Part shown: piece by piece, positions 8,596 through 17,242 of the stretch
Layout: each line of letters starts with the position of its first letter
Numbering within the stretch: the stretch's first letter is position 1
Assembly: GCA_963757605.1 (NCBI GenBank)
Contig: CAVWSF010000005.1
Location: 682,001-746,000, forward strand
Source of the DNA: JAICJC01 sp963757605
GTDB lineage: Bacteria > Actinomycetota > Thermoleophilia > Gaiellales > JAICJC01
DNA length: 64,000 bases
Direction: 5' to 3'
Notes under the pieces: model-generated
What the model saw: the letters and a program-made list of their open reading frames with translations, nothing else
Databases searched by the model: none
Told to the model about the DNA's origin: nothing
Program-made: the position numbers and the translations under genes

Positions 8596-9146
8596 TGCGA
8601 CCCCCCGCCCAGGATCGGGAGGATCGCCTTGTCGAGCTCCTGCGCGGTGATCTCGCGGCCCTGGTACCAGCGCACGGTGCCGTCGCGGCCGATCACGAAC
8701 GTCGCCGGGAACCCGGAGACACCCCAGCGTGTGGTGATGTCGTTCGAGCCGTCGTGGACGAGCGGGTAGCTCACATGGAACGTGCGGGCGAAGTCGCGCG
8801 CGTCGGACGGGAAGTCCTGGGAGTCGACGCCGACGATGCGCAGCCCCTGGGCCGCGTGCCGGTGAAGCTCCTCGGCGAAGATCGGCGCCTCGTCGCGGCA
8901 CGGCTGGCACCACGACGCCCAGAAGTTCAAGACGACGACGTTCCCGCGCAGGTTGTGGAGGTCGACGGTGCCGCCTCCATTCAGGGTCGGCAGCGTGAAC
9001 CCGGGCGCCGTGGGCGCCTTGCCGTCGCTCAGCTCGGCAGCCACCGTGGTCGAGTTCGACCGCAGGCCGTGGGCGAAGATGCCCACGAGCGCGGCCAGGA
9101 CGGCCACGGCGACCGCCTGCAGGGCCAATCTCGCTCCCCTGGGCAC
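8592..9146 (-). CDS. TlpA/ResA-like membrane-anchored thioredoxin
   Basis: 184 residues. A single N-terminal membrane helix (ALQAVAVAVLAALVGIFA) is followed by an exported thioredoxin fold. The active site is NFWASWCQPCRDE, the CxxC motif of ResA/TlpA/CcmG proteins, and the cis-Pro strand follows in SGFPATFVIGRDG. It probably reduces apocytochrome c or CcmH and is itself recharged by CcdA, encoded two genes down. First gene of a three-gene operon with GTGA couplings. TACACT lies 7 bases before the GTG start, suggesting a leaderless message. Confidence 0.92.
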   Translation of the reverse strand: MPRGARLALQAVAVAVLAALVGIFAHGLRSNSTTVAAELSDGKAPTAPGFTLPTLNGGGTVDLHNLRGNVVVLNFWASWCQPCRDEAPIFAEELHRHAAQGLRIVGVDSQDFPSDARDFARTFHVSYPLVHDGSNDITTRWGVSGFPATFVIGRDGTVRWYQGREITAQELDKAILPILGGGSQ

Positions 9147-9183
9147 GGCTTCGAGTGTAGCCGTGCCCAGGACCGCTCTGCGG

Positions 9184-9402
9184 TCAGTGCGCCTCGCCCG
9201 ACACCTGGGCGTACGTCCGGGTGTAGGGGCGCCACGGCGCCCGCTCCCAGTCGACTCCCTGGCACATCGGACACGTCGGCAGCGACCGGTACACGGTCAC
9301 GCCGTAGCCGCAATCACGGCAGCGGAACTCACCCTTTGCCCTGGCGCCAGCCGTCCAGCCCTGATCGGCGTCAGGGTCGCGGCGCTCCACGATCGACCCC
9401 AT
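9184..9402 (-). CDS. Small zinc-ribbon (rubredoxin-like) protein
   Basis: 72 residues. FRCRDCGYGVTVYRSLPTCP and CQG give two CxxC knuckles 13 residues apart, as in rubredoxin-type zinc ribbons. The remainder is short and polar with no other domain. ATG 9402 has GAGGAG about seven bases upstream. Possible roles are metal binding or partner binding; nothing in the context decides. The promoter at 9428-9456 should drive it. Confidence 0.7.
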   Translation of the reverse strand: MGSIVERRDPDADQGWTAGARAKGEFRCRDCGYGVTVYRSLPTCPMCQGVDWERAPWRPYTRTYAQVSGEAH

Positions 9403-9427
9403 GTGTTGCTCCTCGCTCGGGACCCGA

Positions 9428-9456
9428 ACTCTAGCCGCTCCCGGGCACCTGCTCAA
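9428..9456 (-). promoter_or_regulatory. Sigma-70-type promoter for the zinc-ribbon gene
   Basis: On the minus strand, TTGAGC (9456-9451) and TAGAGT (9433-9428) are separated by exactly 17 bases, putting the transcript start near 9421, some 20 bases before ATG 9402. The heptamer GCTCAAC recurs at 9451 and 9484 in this AT-richer patch, which could be an operator. Confidence 0.5.
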
Positions 9457-9540
9457 CATGAGATCAACGTGATATCCATCTTTGCTCAACACACCGTTCG
9501 GGGCGTGGGACGGCGGGGCCGCCGGTAGACTGCGCGGCGC

Positions 9541-10086
9541 ATGACGCAGAAGGCGACGCTCAAGCCGTACCTCGAGGAGATCCGCCAGTGGGTCGAGCAG
9601 GGGCGCACCGACGTGTGGATCGCCCACACCCTGAACTCGACGCCGGCGTCCATCTCGGCATTTCGCTCCTCGCACGGCATCCTGCGCCGCGACATCGCGT
9701 CCGAGGCCCGCTCCGCCCCGCCGGTCATCCCGCCCGACGCGCCGCCCGAGGAGTCGCCCACCAAGCGGCGCCGGCGCGCGAAGAAGCCGGTCGGCGCGCC
9801 GCCGCTGTCGGCACCCGCCGCCGATCAGGCGCCCGCGATCGTCGCCGCGGCGACGGGCGACGACGAGGGCCCGACCCGCAAGCGCCGCCGCCGCGGCGGG
9901 CGCGGCCGCAAGCGCCCGGCCGGCTACGAGGCCGTCCTCGACCACGGCGACGAGGGCTACGGCTTCTGGTTCGACGGCGCCGTGCGCGACGACCCCGTCT
10001 TCGCCGAGCACTGGGCGGGCGTCCGCGCGCTCAGCGTGAGGATCGAGGCCGACCAGATCGTCATCCGCGCCGACGACCGCAGCTGA
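9541..10086 (+). CDS. Hypothetical HTH-like protein with Arg/Lys-rich linkers
   Basis: 181 residues in three parts. Residues 1-50 (YLEEIRQWVEQGRTDVWIAH, then LNSTPASISAFRSSHGILRR) look like a small helix-turn-helix that decides when to bind, similar to resolvase-type or DUF-type HTH heads. The middle is disordered and basic (KRRRRAKK and RKRRRRGGRGRKR), typical of nonspecific nucleic-acid contact. The C-terminus (GYGFWFDGAVRDDPVFAEHW) forms a small compact domain. TAGACT lies 9 bases before ATG 9541. I suspect a chromatin- or RNA-associated factor; function is unproven. Confidence 0.68.
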   Translation: MTQKATLKPYLEEIRQWVEQGRTDVWIAHTLNSTPASISAFRSSHGILRRDIASEARSAPPVIPPDAPPEESPTKRRRRAKKPVGAPPLSAPAADQAPAIVAAATGDDEGPTRKRRRRGGRGRKRPAGYEAVLDHGDEGYGFWFDGAVRDDPVFAEHWAGVRALSVRIEADQIVIRADDRS

Positions 10087-10533
10087 TCAGGCCCTGACGG
10101 CCTTCTTGACCAGCGAGCGGATCTTCTTCTCCTCGGAAGCGGTCAGCTCCTTGATCGCGAAGTCGGTAGCCCACATGGCGCCGTCGTCGAGGTTCGCCTT
10201 GTCGCTGAAGCCGAGCGTGGCGTACCTCGACTTGAACTTGTGCGCGCTTCGGAAGAAGCAGACGACCTTGTCGTCCTTGGTGTAGGCGGGCATCCCGTAC
10301 CAGGTTCGCGGGGCAAGGCCGGGCGCCACGTCCTTGACGATGGCGTGGACCTTCTTGGCCTTGTCGCGATCCGCCTTCGGCATCTCGGCGATCTTGGCGA
10401 GGATGTCGGCCTCGCCGTCCTTGCTCGGGCGCTTCCGCTCACGGGCCGTCTCCCGCATCGCAGCCCGTTCCTCGGCCGTGAACGTCTCGGATGCCTTGGG
10501 CTTCGTCGTCTTGGCGGCCTTCCTCTCAGCCAT
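10087..10533 (-). CDS. DUF1801 (YdhG-like) domain protein
   Basis: 148 residues. The core PKADRDKAKKVHAIVKDVAP followed by TWYGMPAYTKDDKVVCFF is the DUF1801 signature, a family of small proteins of unknown biochemical role distantly related to frataxin-like folds. The N-terminal 40 residues are Lys/Arg/Glu-rich and probably disordered. Stop codon abuts the stop of the convergent HTH-like gene. No operon partner is evident. Confidence 0.75.
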   Translation of the reverse strand: MAERKAAKTTKPKASETFTAEERAAMRETARERKRPSKDGEADILAKIAEMPKADRDKAKKVHAIVKDVAPGLAPRTWYGMPAYTKDDKVVCFFRSAHKFKSRYATLGFSDKANLDDGAMWATDFAIKELTASEEKKIRSLVKKAVRA

Positions 10534-10569
10534 TCCAGGTACCTCCGTGTCGATGGGAGTTTCGGCCGC

Positions 10570-10890
10570 TCACTCGGCCGTGGGTCGAAAGTCGAGAGCG
10601 TCGCGTGCGATCCGCGCGAAGGCGGCGTCCTGCACGAGCGACAGGTCGTGCGCCCACGGGTGCTCGGTCGTCCGCTGGGCGATGTCCAGGCACCATGCGG
10701 CCGCGCCGCCGTACTCGTCGCTCAGGGCCGCCAGGTCGAACGCGTGGCCCATCCGGCGGCGGAGCTCCGCGGCGATCTCGTTCACGACGCCGTGCAGGAC
10801 GGCCCTGCGGGCGGCGGTGGTCTCGAGCTCGGCGAGCCGCCGCTCACCGGCGGTCCACTCCTGCATGGCGACCTCGACCGCGGCGTTCAC
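10570..10890 (-). CDS. Hypothetical protein downstream of DUF501
   Basis: 106 residues, mainly helical: AVEVAMQEWTAGERRLAELE followed by RRAVLHGVVNEIAAELRRRM. No recognisable motif, membrane helix or metal site. GTG 10890 overlaps the DUF501 stop as GTGA, so it is translationally coupled and its function is likely tied to that operon. An earlier start in the same frame would overlap most of DUF501 and is unlikely. Confidence 0.6.
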   Translation of the reverse strand: MNAAVEVAMQEWTAGERRLAELETTAARRAVLHGVVNEIAAELRRRMGHAFDLAALSDEYGGAAAWCLDIAQRTTEHPWAHDLSLVQDAAFARIARDALDFRPTAE

Positions 10891-11372
10891 GGGCAGCAGC
10901 ACCCGCCCTCCGGGAAGAGCGGCTCGGCCTCTGCCACGATGCGCATCCCGACCGCGTACCCGGGCTCGGCCAGGGCGAACGCCGCGTGGGCGTGGAGGCA
11001 CTTGACCGCGCCGGCGCGGGCCACGCCCGCGATCCCGAGCGCCAGGCTCGCGCCTCCGTCGGCCATCTGGGCGGACGGGCGGCGAAGCGCACGCTGCCGC
11101 AGCGACGCCGCGTCGTAGGACGCGCGCAGGCCGGCGTCCTCGGCCAGGAGCCGCTCGTAGCGGTCGACTCCGCCGGCGGCCTCCAGGCGGTCGATGCGGG
11201 CGACGGCGTGCGGGCAGGTCAGGTAGTACGTCGTCGGGAACGGCTCGCCGCCGGCCAGGTACGCATCCTGCTCGACGACCGCCGGCCGCCCGTGCGGGCA
11301 GCGCACAACCACGCGAGCGGTGCCGCGGGGCGCCCGGCCGAGCTGGGCCTCGATCACGGCCGCGTCGTTCAT
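10887..11372 (-). CDS. DUF501 family protein
   Basis: 161 residues of the actinobacterial DUF501 family, which is usually encoded between ftsB and an exopolyphosphatase. Visible family features: RVVVRCPHGRPAVVEQDAYL, FPTTYYLTCPHAVARIDRLE, and KCLHAHAAFALAEPGYAVG, which place conserved Cys and His residues suited to metal binding. C-terminus ends GGCCCP. Function unknown. Lies directly after ftsB in the same orientation, as in mycobacteria. Confidence 0.88.
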   Translation of the reverse strand: MNDAAVIEAQLGRAPRGTARVVVRCPHGRPAVVEQDAYLAGGEPFPTTYYLTCPHAVARIDRLEAAGGVDRYERLLAEDAGLRASYDAASLRQRALRRPSAQMADGGASLALGIAGVARAGAVKCLHAHAAFALAEPGYAVGMRIVAEAEPLFPEGGCCCP

Positions 11373-11381
11373 GCGGTCAGG

Positions 11382-11693
11382 TTACTCGCAGTGGCTGTCG
11401 CCGATGCCCTGCACGACGATCGGCGTCTCGCCGGGGAACACCCAGCCGCACCGGCGGGCGTACCAGACGATGGTGGCGCGGGTGTGGAGCGAGCGCTCCA
11501 GCCGAACCAGGCGCCCGTGCTCGCGCTCGAGCCGGCCGACCTCGGTCGTCTGGGCGCTCAGGTCGCGCCGCACCTGGAGGTACTTCTGGACGGGGCCCAC
11601 GTAGAGGGCGGCGATGACGACGAAGACGGCGACGGCCACCAGCCGGCCGACCGACATGCCGCGCCTCGTCTTTCGCGTCCGGGCCGACCCCAC
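11382..11693 (-). CDS. FtsB/DivIC-family septum formation initiator
   Basis: 103-residue single-pass division protein. After a basic cytoplasmic head (RTRKTRR) comes one membrane helix (VGRLVAVAVFVVIAALYVG), then a coiled coil (RRDLSAQTTEVGRLEREHGR) and a short C-terminal FtsB-type tail (RCGWVFPGETPIVV). It should join FtsL and FtsQ at the septum. I chose GTG 11693 because AAAAGGGG precedes it by five bases and the basic head is included; ATG 11657 is a credible alternative. Sits between the pyk-side element and DUF501. Confidence 0.85.
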   Translation of the reverse strand: MGSARTRKTRRGMSVGRLVAVAVFVVIAALYVGPVQKYLQVRRDLSAQTTEVGRLEREHGRLVRLERSLHTRATIVWYARRCGWVFPGETPIVVQGIGDSHCE

Positions 11694-11729
11694 GCCGCCC
11701 CTTTTCGACGCCGCTCCGCGGATCCCTAC

Positions 11730-11927
11730 TAGATGATTGATCGACAACTCCCGTGCGCCTGGACGCACGGATGTCGCGGTCGGCGACGGTAATGGGGCTG
11801 CTGCTGCGAACCGTCGCATCGCGGCGTCCTCGGTCGGCCCAATATCACCCGATATTGGGCCTCCCTGCGTCCTTGCGCTACTCGGTTCCCGCCGCCCAGA
11901 CCATCACGGGAGTTGTCGATCAATCAT

Positions 11928-11930
<3 letters not shown>
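11730..11930. mobile_element. MITE-like element with 26-bp perfect terminal inverted repeats (copy 1)
   Basis: The left end (TAGATGATTGATCGACAAC and onward to CCCGTG at 11755) is the exact reverse complement of 11905-11930. Inside is a second perfect hairpin: GGCCCAATATC at 11836-11846 and GATATTGGGCC at 11851-11861, loop ACCC, and a small GTGCG/CGCAC hairpin at 11753-11768. CTACT stands at 11726-11730 and again at 11928-11932. The element is 201 bases, has no ORF of its own, and its right edge forms the stop codon of pyk. A diverged relative lies at 30275-30397. Likely a non-autonomous transposon; it may also end transcripts. Confidence 0.68.
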
Positions 11931-13336
<1,406 letters not shown>

Positions 13337-13340
<4 letters not shown>

Positions 13341-14626
13341 CGCGGGCCCCGGGCGGGGCTCGCGAATGCGTCCCGGCCCGGGTAGCGGGCTGCGTCTCCC
13401 AGCTCCTCCTCGATGCGCAGGAGCTGGTTGTACTTCGCAACTCGATCGGTGCGCGACGGCGCGCCCGTCTTGATCTGCCCGCAGTTGGTGGCGACCGCGA
13501 GGTCGGCGATGGTGGTGTCCTCCGTCTCGCCCGAGCGGTGCGACATGACCGCCGCGTAGCCGCTCTCGTGGGCGAGCCGCATGGTGTCGAGCGTCTCCGA
13601 CAGGCTGCCGATCTGGTTCACCTTGATCAGGATCGCGTTGGCCACGCGCAGATCGATGCCGCGCCGCAGCCGAGCCGGATTCGTCACGAAGATGTCGTCG
13701 CCCACGAGCTGGGTGCTGTCGCCGAGCCGCTCGGTGACGAGCTGCCATCCATCCCAGTCGTCCTCGGCGAGACCATCCTCGATCGAGACGATCGGGTAGC
13801 GCCCGGCCAGGTCGGCCAGGTAGTCGACCATCTCGGCCGGCGGCAGGACCCGCCCCTCCCCCTCGAGGTGGTAGGCGCCGTCGCGGTAGAGCTCGGTCGA
13901 GGCGGGGTCGAGCGCGATCGCGACCGCGTCGCGGTGGCCGGCGCTCTCGGCGGAATCGAGGATCGCCTCGATCGCCTCGTCGGCGGTGGCGAGGTCGGGC
14001 GCGAAGCCGCCCTCGTCGCCGACGGCCGTCGCCAGGCCGCGGCCGTGCAGAAGCGCCTTCAGGGCATGGAACGTCTCGGCCCCCATGCGCAGCGCCTCGG
14101 CGAACGTGCCGGCCCCGACGGGCACGACCATGAACTCCTGCAGATCGATCGAGTTCTGGGCGTGGACACCGCCGTTGATGACGTTCATCATCGGGACCGG
14201 CAGCACGTGCGCGTCGGCGCCGCCCACGTAGCGGTAGAGCGGCAGGCCGGCCTCGGCCGCAGCCGCCCTCGCCACCGCGAGCGAGGCACCGAGAATGGCG
14301 TTCGCGCCCAGGTTGCCCTTGTTCTCGGAGCCGTCGAGCTCGACGAGCGTCGCGTCGACGCCGCGCTGGTCGGCGGCGTCCATGCCCGCGAGCGCCGCGG
14401 CGATCGTGGTGTTCACGTGGCCGACCGCGCCCATGACGCCCTTGCCGCCGAAGCGGCCCTTGTCGCCGTCTCGCAGCTCGACGGCCTCGTGCGCCCCGGT
14501 CGACGCGCCCGACGGCACGGCCGCCCGGCCGCGCGCCCCGGAGGCGAGGACGGCGTCGACCTCGACGGTCGGGTTGCCGCGGGAGTCGAGGATCTCGCGG
14601 CCGCGAACCGAGTCGATCGCGCTCAC
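13337..14626 (-). CDS. eno: Enolase (phosphopyruvate hydratase)
   Basis: Converts 2-phosphoglycerate to phosphoenolpyruvate. 429 residues, the usual length. REILDSRGNPTVEVD opens the protein, followed by SGASTGAHEAVELRD, the catalytic loop GDEGGFAP, SIEDGLAEDDWDGW and SHRSGETEDTTIADLAV with the active-site Lys/His/Glu set. I chose GTG 14626 over the in-frame ATG 14662 because TATCAT lies 8 bases before it and family alignments start near there. Followed by pyk with a 4-base overlap. Confidence 0.97.
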
Positions 14627-14634
14627 GGGGCCGG

Positions 14635-14640
14635 ATGATA
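14635..14640 (-). promoter_or_regulatory. -10 box for leaderless eno transcript
   Basis: TATCAT on the minus strand, 8 bases before the eno GTG. The spacing would put the transcript start within about two bases of the initiation codon. No clear -35 is visible. This pattern recurs before many genes in the window. Confidence 0.45.
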
Positions 14641-14680
14641 TCGGCGGATTCGCGCCGTCCACGACCGCACGCCGATTACG

Positions 14681-15154
14681 CTACTCGGGCGTGCACGCCT
14701 CGCCGTCGGGCTCGCTGCCGTCGAGGCGGCTCAGGAGCTCGGCGAGCGTCGCCATCTCGTCGTCGCTGTAGCGCTCCGCGAACATGGCGTGGATGCCGGC
14801 CACGTGCACCTCGGCCGCCGAGCGCAGCTTCTCGTGGCCGAACCCGGTGAGGACGGCGTAAGTGACGCGCGCGTCGCTCGAGCAGGCGGCCTTGTCGACG
14901 TAGCCGGAGGCCTGGAGCCCGTCGAGCAGCCGGGTGATGCCCGACGCGGTGAGGAGCACCTGCTCGGCCAGGTCGACCCGGCGCATCTTGCGCTCGGGCG
15001 CCCGTGAGAGCCGCAGCAGCACCTCGTAGTCGTTCAGCGTCAGCCCGTGGTCGGCGACGAGATCCGCGTTCAGCGCGCGGGTCAGCGCGGCGTGGCCACG
15101 CAGGAGGCCGACCCACGCCGACAATGCTTGATCACTCAATACTTGACTACTCAA
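14681..15154 (-). CDS. MarR-family transcriptional regulator
   Basis: 157-residue winged-helix dimeric repressor. The DNA-binding part runs LNDYEVLLRLSRAPERKMRR, VDLAEQVLLTASGITRLLDG and a wing around SSDARVTYAVLT; flanking helices give the dimer interface. One cysteine, in KAACSSDAR, lies at the wing base and could sense oxidants, as in some OhrR/MarR members. Start TTG 15154 has AGGGA four bases upstream; other TTG codons lie in frame downstream. It is divergent from yceI and the FMN reductase and most likely represses both itself and that pair through the operators at 15128-15184. Confidence 0.85.
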   Translation of the reverse strand: MSSQVLSDQALSAWVGLLRGHAALTRALNADLVADHGLTLNDYEVLLRLSRAPERKMRRVDLAEQVLLTASGITRLLDGLQASGYVDKAACSSDARVTYAVLTGFGHEKLRSAAEVHVAGIHAMFAERYSDDEMATLAELLSRLDGSEPDGEACTPE

Positions 15155-15184
15155 TGGTTCCCTGCTAGATTGTTGATAGCTCAA
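15128..15184. promoter_or_regulatory. Three phased TTGA-N4-TCAA operators for the MarR regulator
   Basis: Sites TTGATCACTCAA (15128-15139), TTGACTACTCAA (15143-15154) and TTGATAGCTCAA (15173-15184) share the palindrome TTGA-N4-TCAA. Their starts are 15 and 30 bases apart, an exact 15-base phase. The middle site covers the yceI -35 and the marR start codon; the third overlaps the marR -10 and the region just after the yceI -10. Inference: dimers of the MarR protein bind here and shut both promoters. Confidence 0.62.
15143..15171 (+). promoter_or_regulatory. Promoter for yceI operon
   Basis: TTGACT (15143-15148) and TAGATT (15166-15171) separated by 17 bases, close to consensus. Transcript start is expected near 15178, about 35 bases before ATG 15212. 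Confidence 0.58.
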
Positions 15185-15212
15185 GTATATCGCATCGGGA
15201 GGAGACGGACAA
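15184..15212 (-). promoter_or_regulatory. Promoter for marR gene
   Basis: Minus strand TTGTCC (15212-15207) and TATACT (15189-15184) with a 17-base spacer. Expected start near 15177, within the third operator. The two promoters face each other and overlap, so polymerase binding is probably mutually exclusive. Confidence 0.52.
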
Positions 15213-15748
15213 TGAGCGCAACCGAAACACGCGAGATCGCAATCCCCGCCGGCACTTGGAAGGTCGACCCCAGCCACTCGCGGGTCGAGTTCTCCATCCG
15301 GCACATGGGCATCGCGACCATCCGCGGGAGCTTCGCAGACTTCGACGCCGTCATCGCCGGCGGCGAGGAGCCCCACGTCTCCGGCGCGATCCGCGTCGGA
15401 AGCGTCGACACTCGCGACGAGGCCCGCGACGGGCACCTCCAGTCGCCGGACTTCTTCGACGCCGAGCGGTACCCCGAGATCGCCTTCACCTCGACCCGCT
15501 TCGAGGACGGCAAGGTCGTCGGAGACCTGACGATCCACGGCGTCACGCGCGAGGTCGAGCTCGACGCCCGCGTGACCGGCGCCGGCACCGATCCGTGGGG
15601 GAACGAGCGCCTCGGCCTCGAGCTCGAGGGCGAGATCGACCGCCACGACTTCGGCGTCAGCTGGAACACCCCCATCCCGACCGGTGGGCTCCTGCTCGGA
15701 GACACCGTGACCCTCTCGGCCGGCTTCTCGGCCGTGAAGGAGGCCTGA
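15212..15748 (+). CDS. yceI: YceI-family lipid/isoprenoid-binding protein
   Basis: 178 residues of the YceI beta-barrel family, which binds polyprenoid lipids or quinone-like ligands. Family hallmarks: WKVDPSHSRVEFSIRHMGIA, GSFADFDAVI, HLQSPDFFDAERYPEIAF and LTIHGVTREVELD. No signal peptide is present, so this is a cytoplasmic type. GGGAGGAG lies 7 bases before ATG. One base after its stop is the FMN reductase start, making a two-gene operon under the MarR operators; a role in handling quinones or oxidants is inferred. Confidence 0.92.
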   Translation: MSATETREIAIPAGTWKVDPSHSRVEFSIRHMGIATIRGSFADFDAVIAGGEEPHVSGAIRVGSVDTRDEARDGHLQSPDFFDAERYPEIAFTSTRFEDGKVVGDLTIHGVTREVELDARVTGAGTDPWGNERLGLELEGEIDRHDFGVSWNTPIPTGGLLLGDTVTLSAGFSAVKEA

Positions 15749-15749
15749 G

Positions 15750-16301
15750 ATGCGGATCCTCGCGCTGTCGGGCAGCCTGCGGCGCGACTCGCTCAACACC
15801 CGGCTCCTGCGTGCGGCGCAGGAGCTGGGCGGGCCAGGCGTCGAGTTCCTCTCGTACGAGAGCCTCGCGGCCATCCCGCCGTTCACGCAGGACCTGGAGC
15901 ATCGCCAGCCGGCCGAGGTGCACGAGCTGCGCCAGCGGATCGAGTCCGCCGACGCCGTCCTCATCGCGACGCCGGAGTACAACGGCTCGATCCCGGGCCA
16001 GCTGAAGAACGCCCTCGACTGGGTCTCGCGGCCGCTGGCCGACAGCCCCTTCCGGGGCAAGCCGACCGCCGTGATCGGCGCGAGCACCTCGACGTACGGC
16101 GCGATGTGGGCCCAGGCCGAGCTGCGCAAGGTGCTCGGGCTCATGGGCGCGCGCGTCCTCGAGTCGGGGCTCGCGGTTCCGCACGCGGAGGAGCACGTTG
16201 ACGAGGAGGGACACCTGGTCGACCCCGATATGCGGGACCGCCTGTCCGGAGTCGTCGCCGAGCTCGTGGCGGCGACCGCCGCGACACCGCTAGCCGCCTG
16301 A
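15750..16301 (+). CDS. NAD(P)H-dependent FMN reductase / quinone reductase
   Basis: 183-residue flavodoxin-like enzyme that reduces FMN, quinones or azo compounds with NAD(P)H. LALSGSLRRDSLNTRLL is the phosphate-binding loop for FMN, and ATPEYNGSIPGQLKNALDW is the diagnostic NADPH_dep_FMN_red motif. Cytoplasmic. Directly follows yceI with one base between. The pair plus a MarR regulator points to a quinone or electrophile defence unit, an inference from context. Confidence 0.92.
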   Translation: MRILALSGSLRRDSLNTRLLRAAQELGGPGVEFLSYESLAAIPPFTQDLEHRQPAEVHELRQRIESADAVLIATPEYNGSIPGQLKNALDWVSRPLADSPFRGKPTAVIGASTSTYGAMWAQAELRKVLGLMGARVLESGLAVPHAEEHVDEEGHLVDPDMRDRLSGVVAELVAATAATPLAA

Positions 16302-16325
16302 TGCGACGGGGCGCACACTTGTCGT

Positions 16326-17228
16326 ATGCGCCCCGTCATCGCGGTCGTGGTGGCCATGCTCGCAGCGGCGTGCTCGAGCGGTCACGCCACGCCCACGACG
16401 TCACGGGCCGCGCCGAGGCCACACGGCGTCTACTTCGCGTGGGTCACGATCCACGGCCAGCAGTCGACCGTCTGGCTCGATGCGGCGACCGGTCGGTATC
16501 TGGCCCGGTCGGCGACGCCGGCCGGGTACGGCGCCCCACCCACGCGGACGCTTTGGGTCTATGACGGGCGATCTGCCGAGATCGTCGCCGGGAAGTCCGC
16601 CACGACGTACGAGGGATCGGTCCGGTTCGTCGCCGAGGGCGGCGCTCCGCCGGCCGTCAAGGCGCTCCGCCGCCACATCCTGGGAGCCGTCGCGATGCAG
16701 GACACCTCGGTGGCGATCACCCGCCGCCTCCGGCGCGCCCCGGCCGGCCTCTTCGCGCTTCCGAACGCGGCGGTCACGCGACGGGTAAGCGAGATCCGGC
16801 CCGGCGTGCGGCCCCGGACCGGGCCGGCGGCGTACTGGCTCGGCCCGCGCTGGCGGCACCGCCGACCCGAGTGGGCGACCGAGACGGTGTTTCGCCACGG
16901 ACGCGCGTACGGCGTGACCTATGCCGGCCTCGACGTCGACTCGCTGCCGCGGTACGACCTCGGGTGCGACGCCACGCCGACCGCCCTGGTGGACGGGACG
17001 CTCGCGCGCGTGGTCATCCTCGCCGCCGGCCACGACGGGACGTTCGAGTGCGAGGTCTCCGATCCGCCCGCGGGCGCCGCATCCGGCCAGGTGCTCCTCG
17101 TTCCGGGAAGCGTGCTCGGCTCAACGCTCGTCGTCGTGACCACGCCCCACGAGACCATCGAGCTCTCCGGCCCGGCGCTCACGCCCCAGAACGCCTTCCC
17201 GCTCGCCCGCGCCCTGCGCCCCGTGTAG
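16326..17228 (+). CDS. Putative lipoprotein, unknown function
   Basis: 300 residues. Signal peptide ends at LAAAC, with the lipidated cysteine at position 16. The rest is an exported, beta-rich domain with VWLDAATGRYLAR, a motif suggesting a propeller- or MucB/LolA-like sheet, and two cysteines (LGCDATPT, TFECEVSDPP) able to form a disulfide. I do not recognise the family. A tandem, broken copy follows at 17243-18001, so the gene was duplicated. Confidence 0.62.
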   Translation: MRPVIAVVVAMLAAACSSGHATPTTSRAAPRPHGVYFAWVTIHGQQSTVWLDAATGRYLARSATPAGYGAPPTRTLWVYDGRSAEIVAGKSATTYEGSVRFVAEGGAPPAVKALRRHILGAVAMQDTSVAITRRLRRAPAGLFALPNAAVTRRVSEIRPGVRPRTGPAAYWLGPRWRHRRPEWATETVFRHGRAYGVTYAGLDVDSLPRYDLGCDATPTALVDGTLARVVILAAGHDGTFECEVSDPPAGAASGQVLLVPGSVLGSTLVVVTTPHETIELSGPALTPQNAFPLARALRPV

Positions 17229-17242
17229 TGCTGCTTTCGGGT

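Noticed and set aside
14681..16357. 558-codon minus frame over the yceI and FMN reductase genes
   Set aside because: Only the part from 15154 down encodes the MarR protein. The rest is antisense to two clear plus-strand genes.
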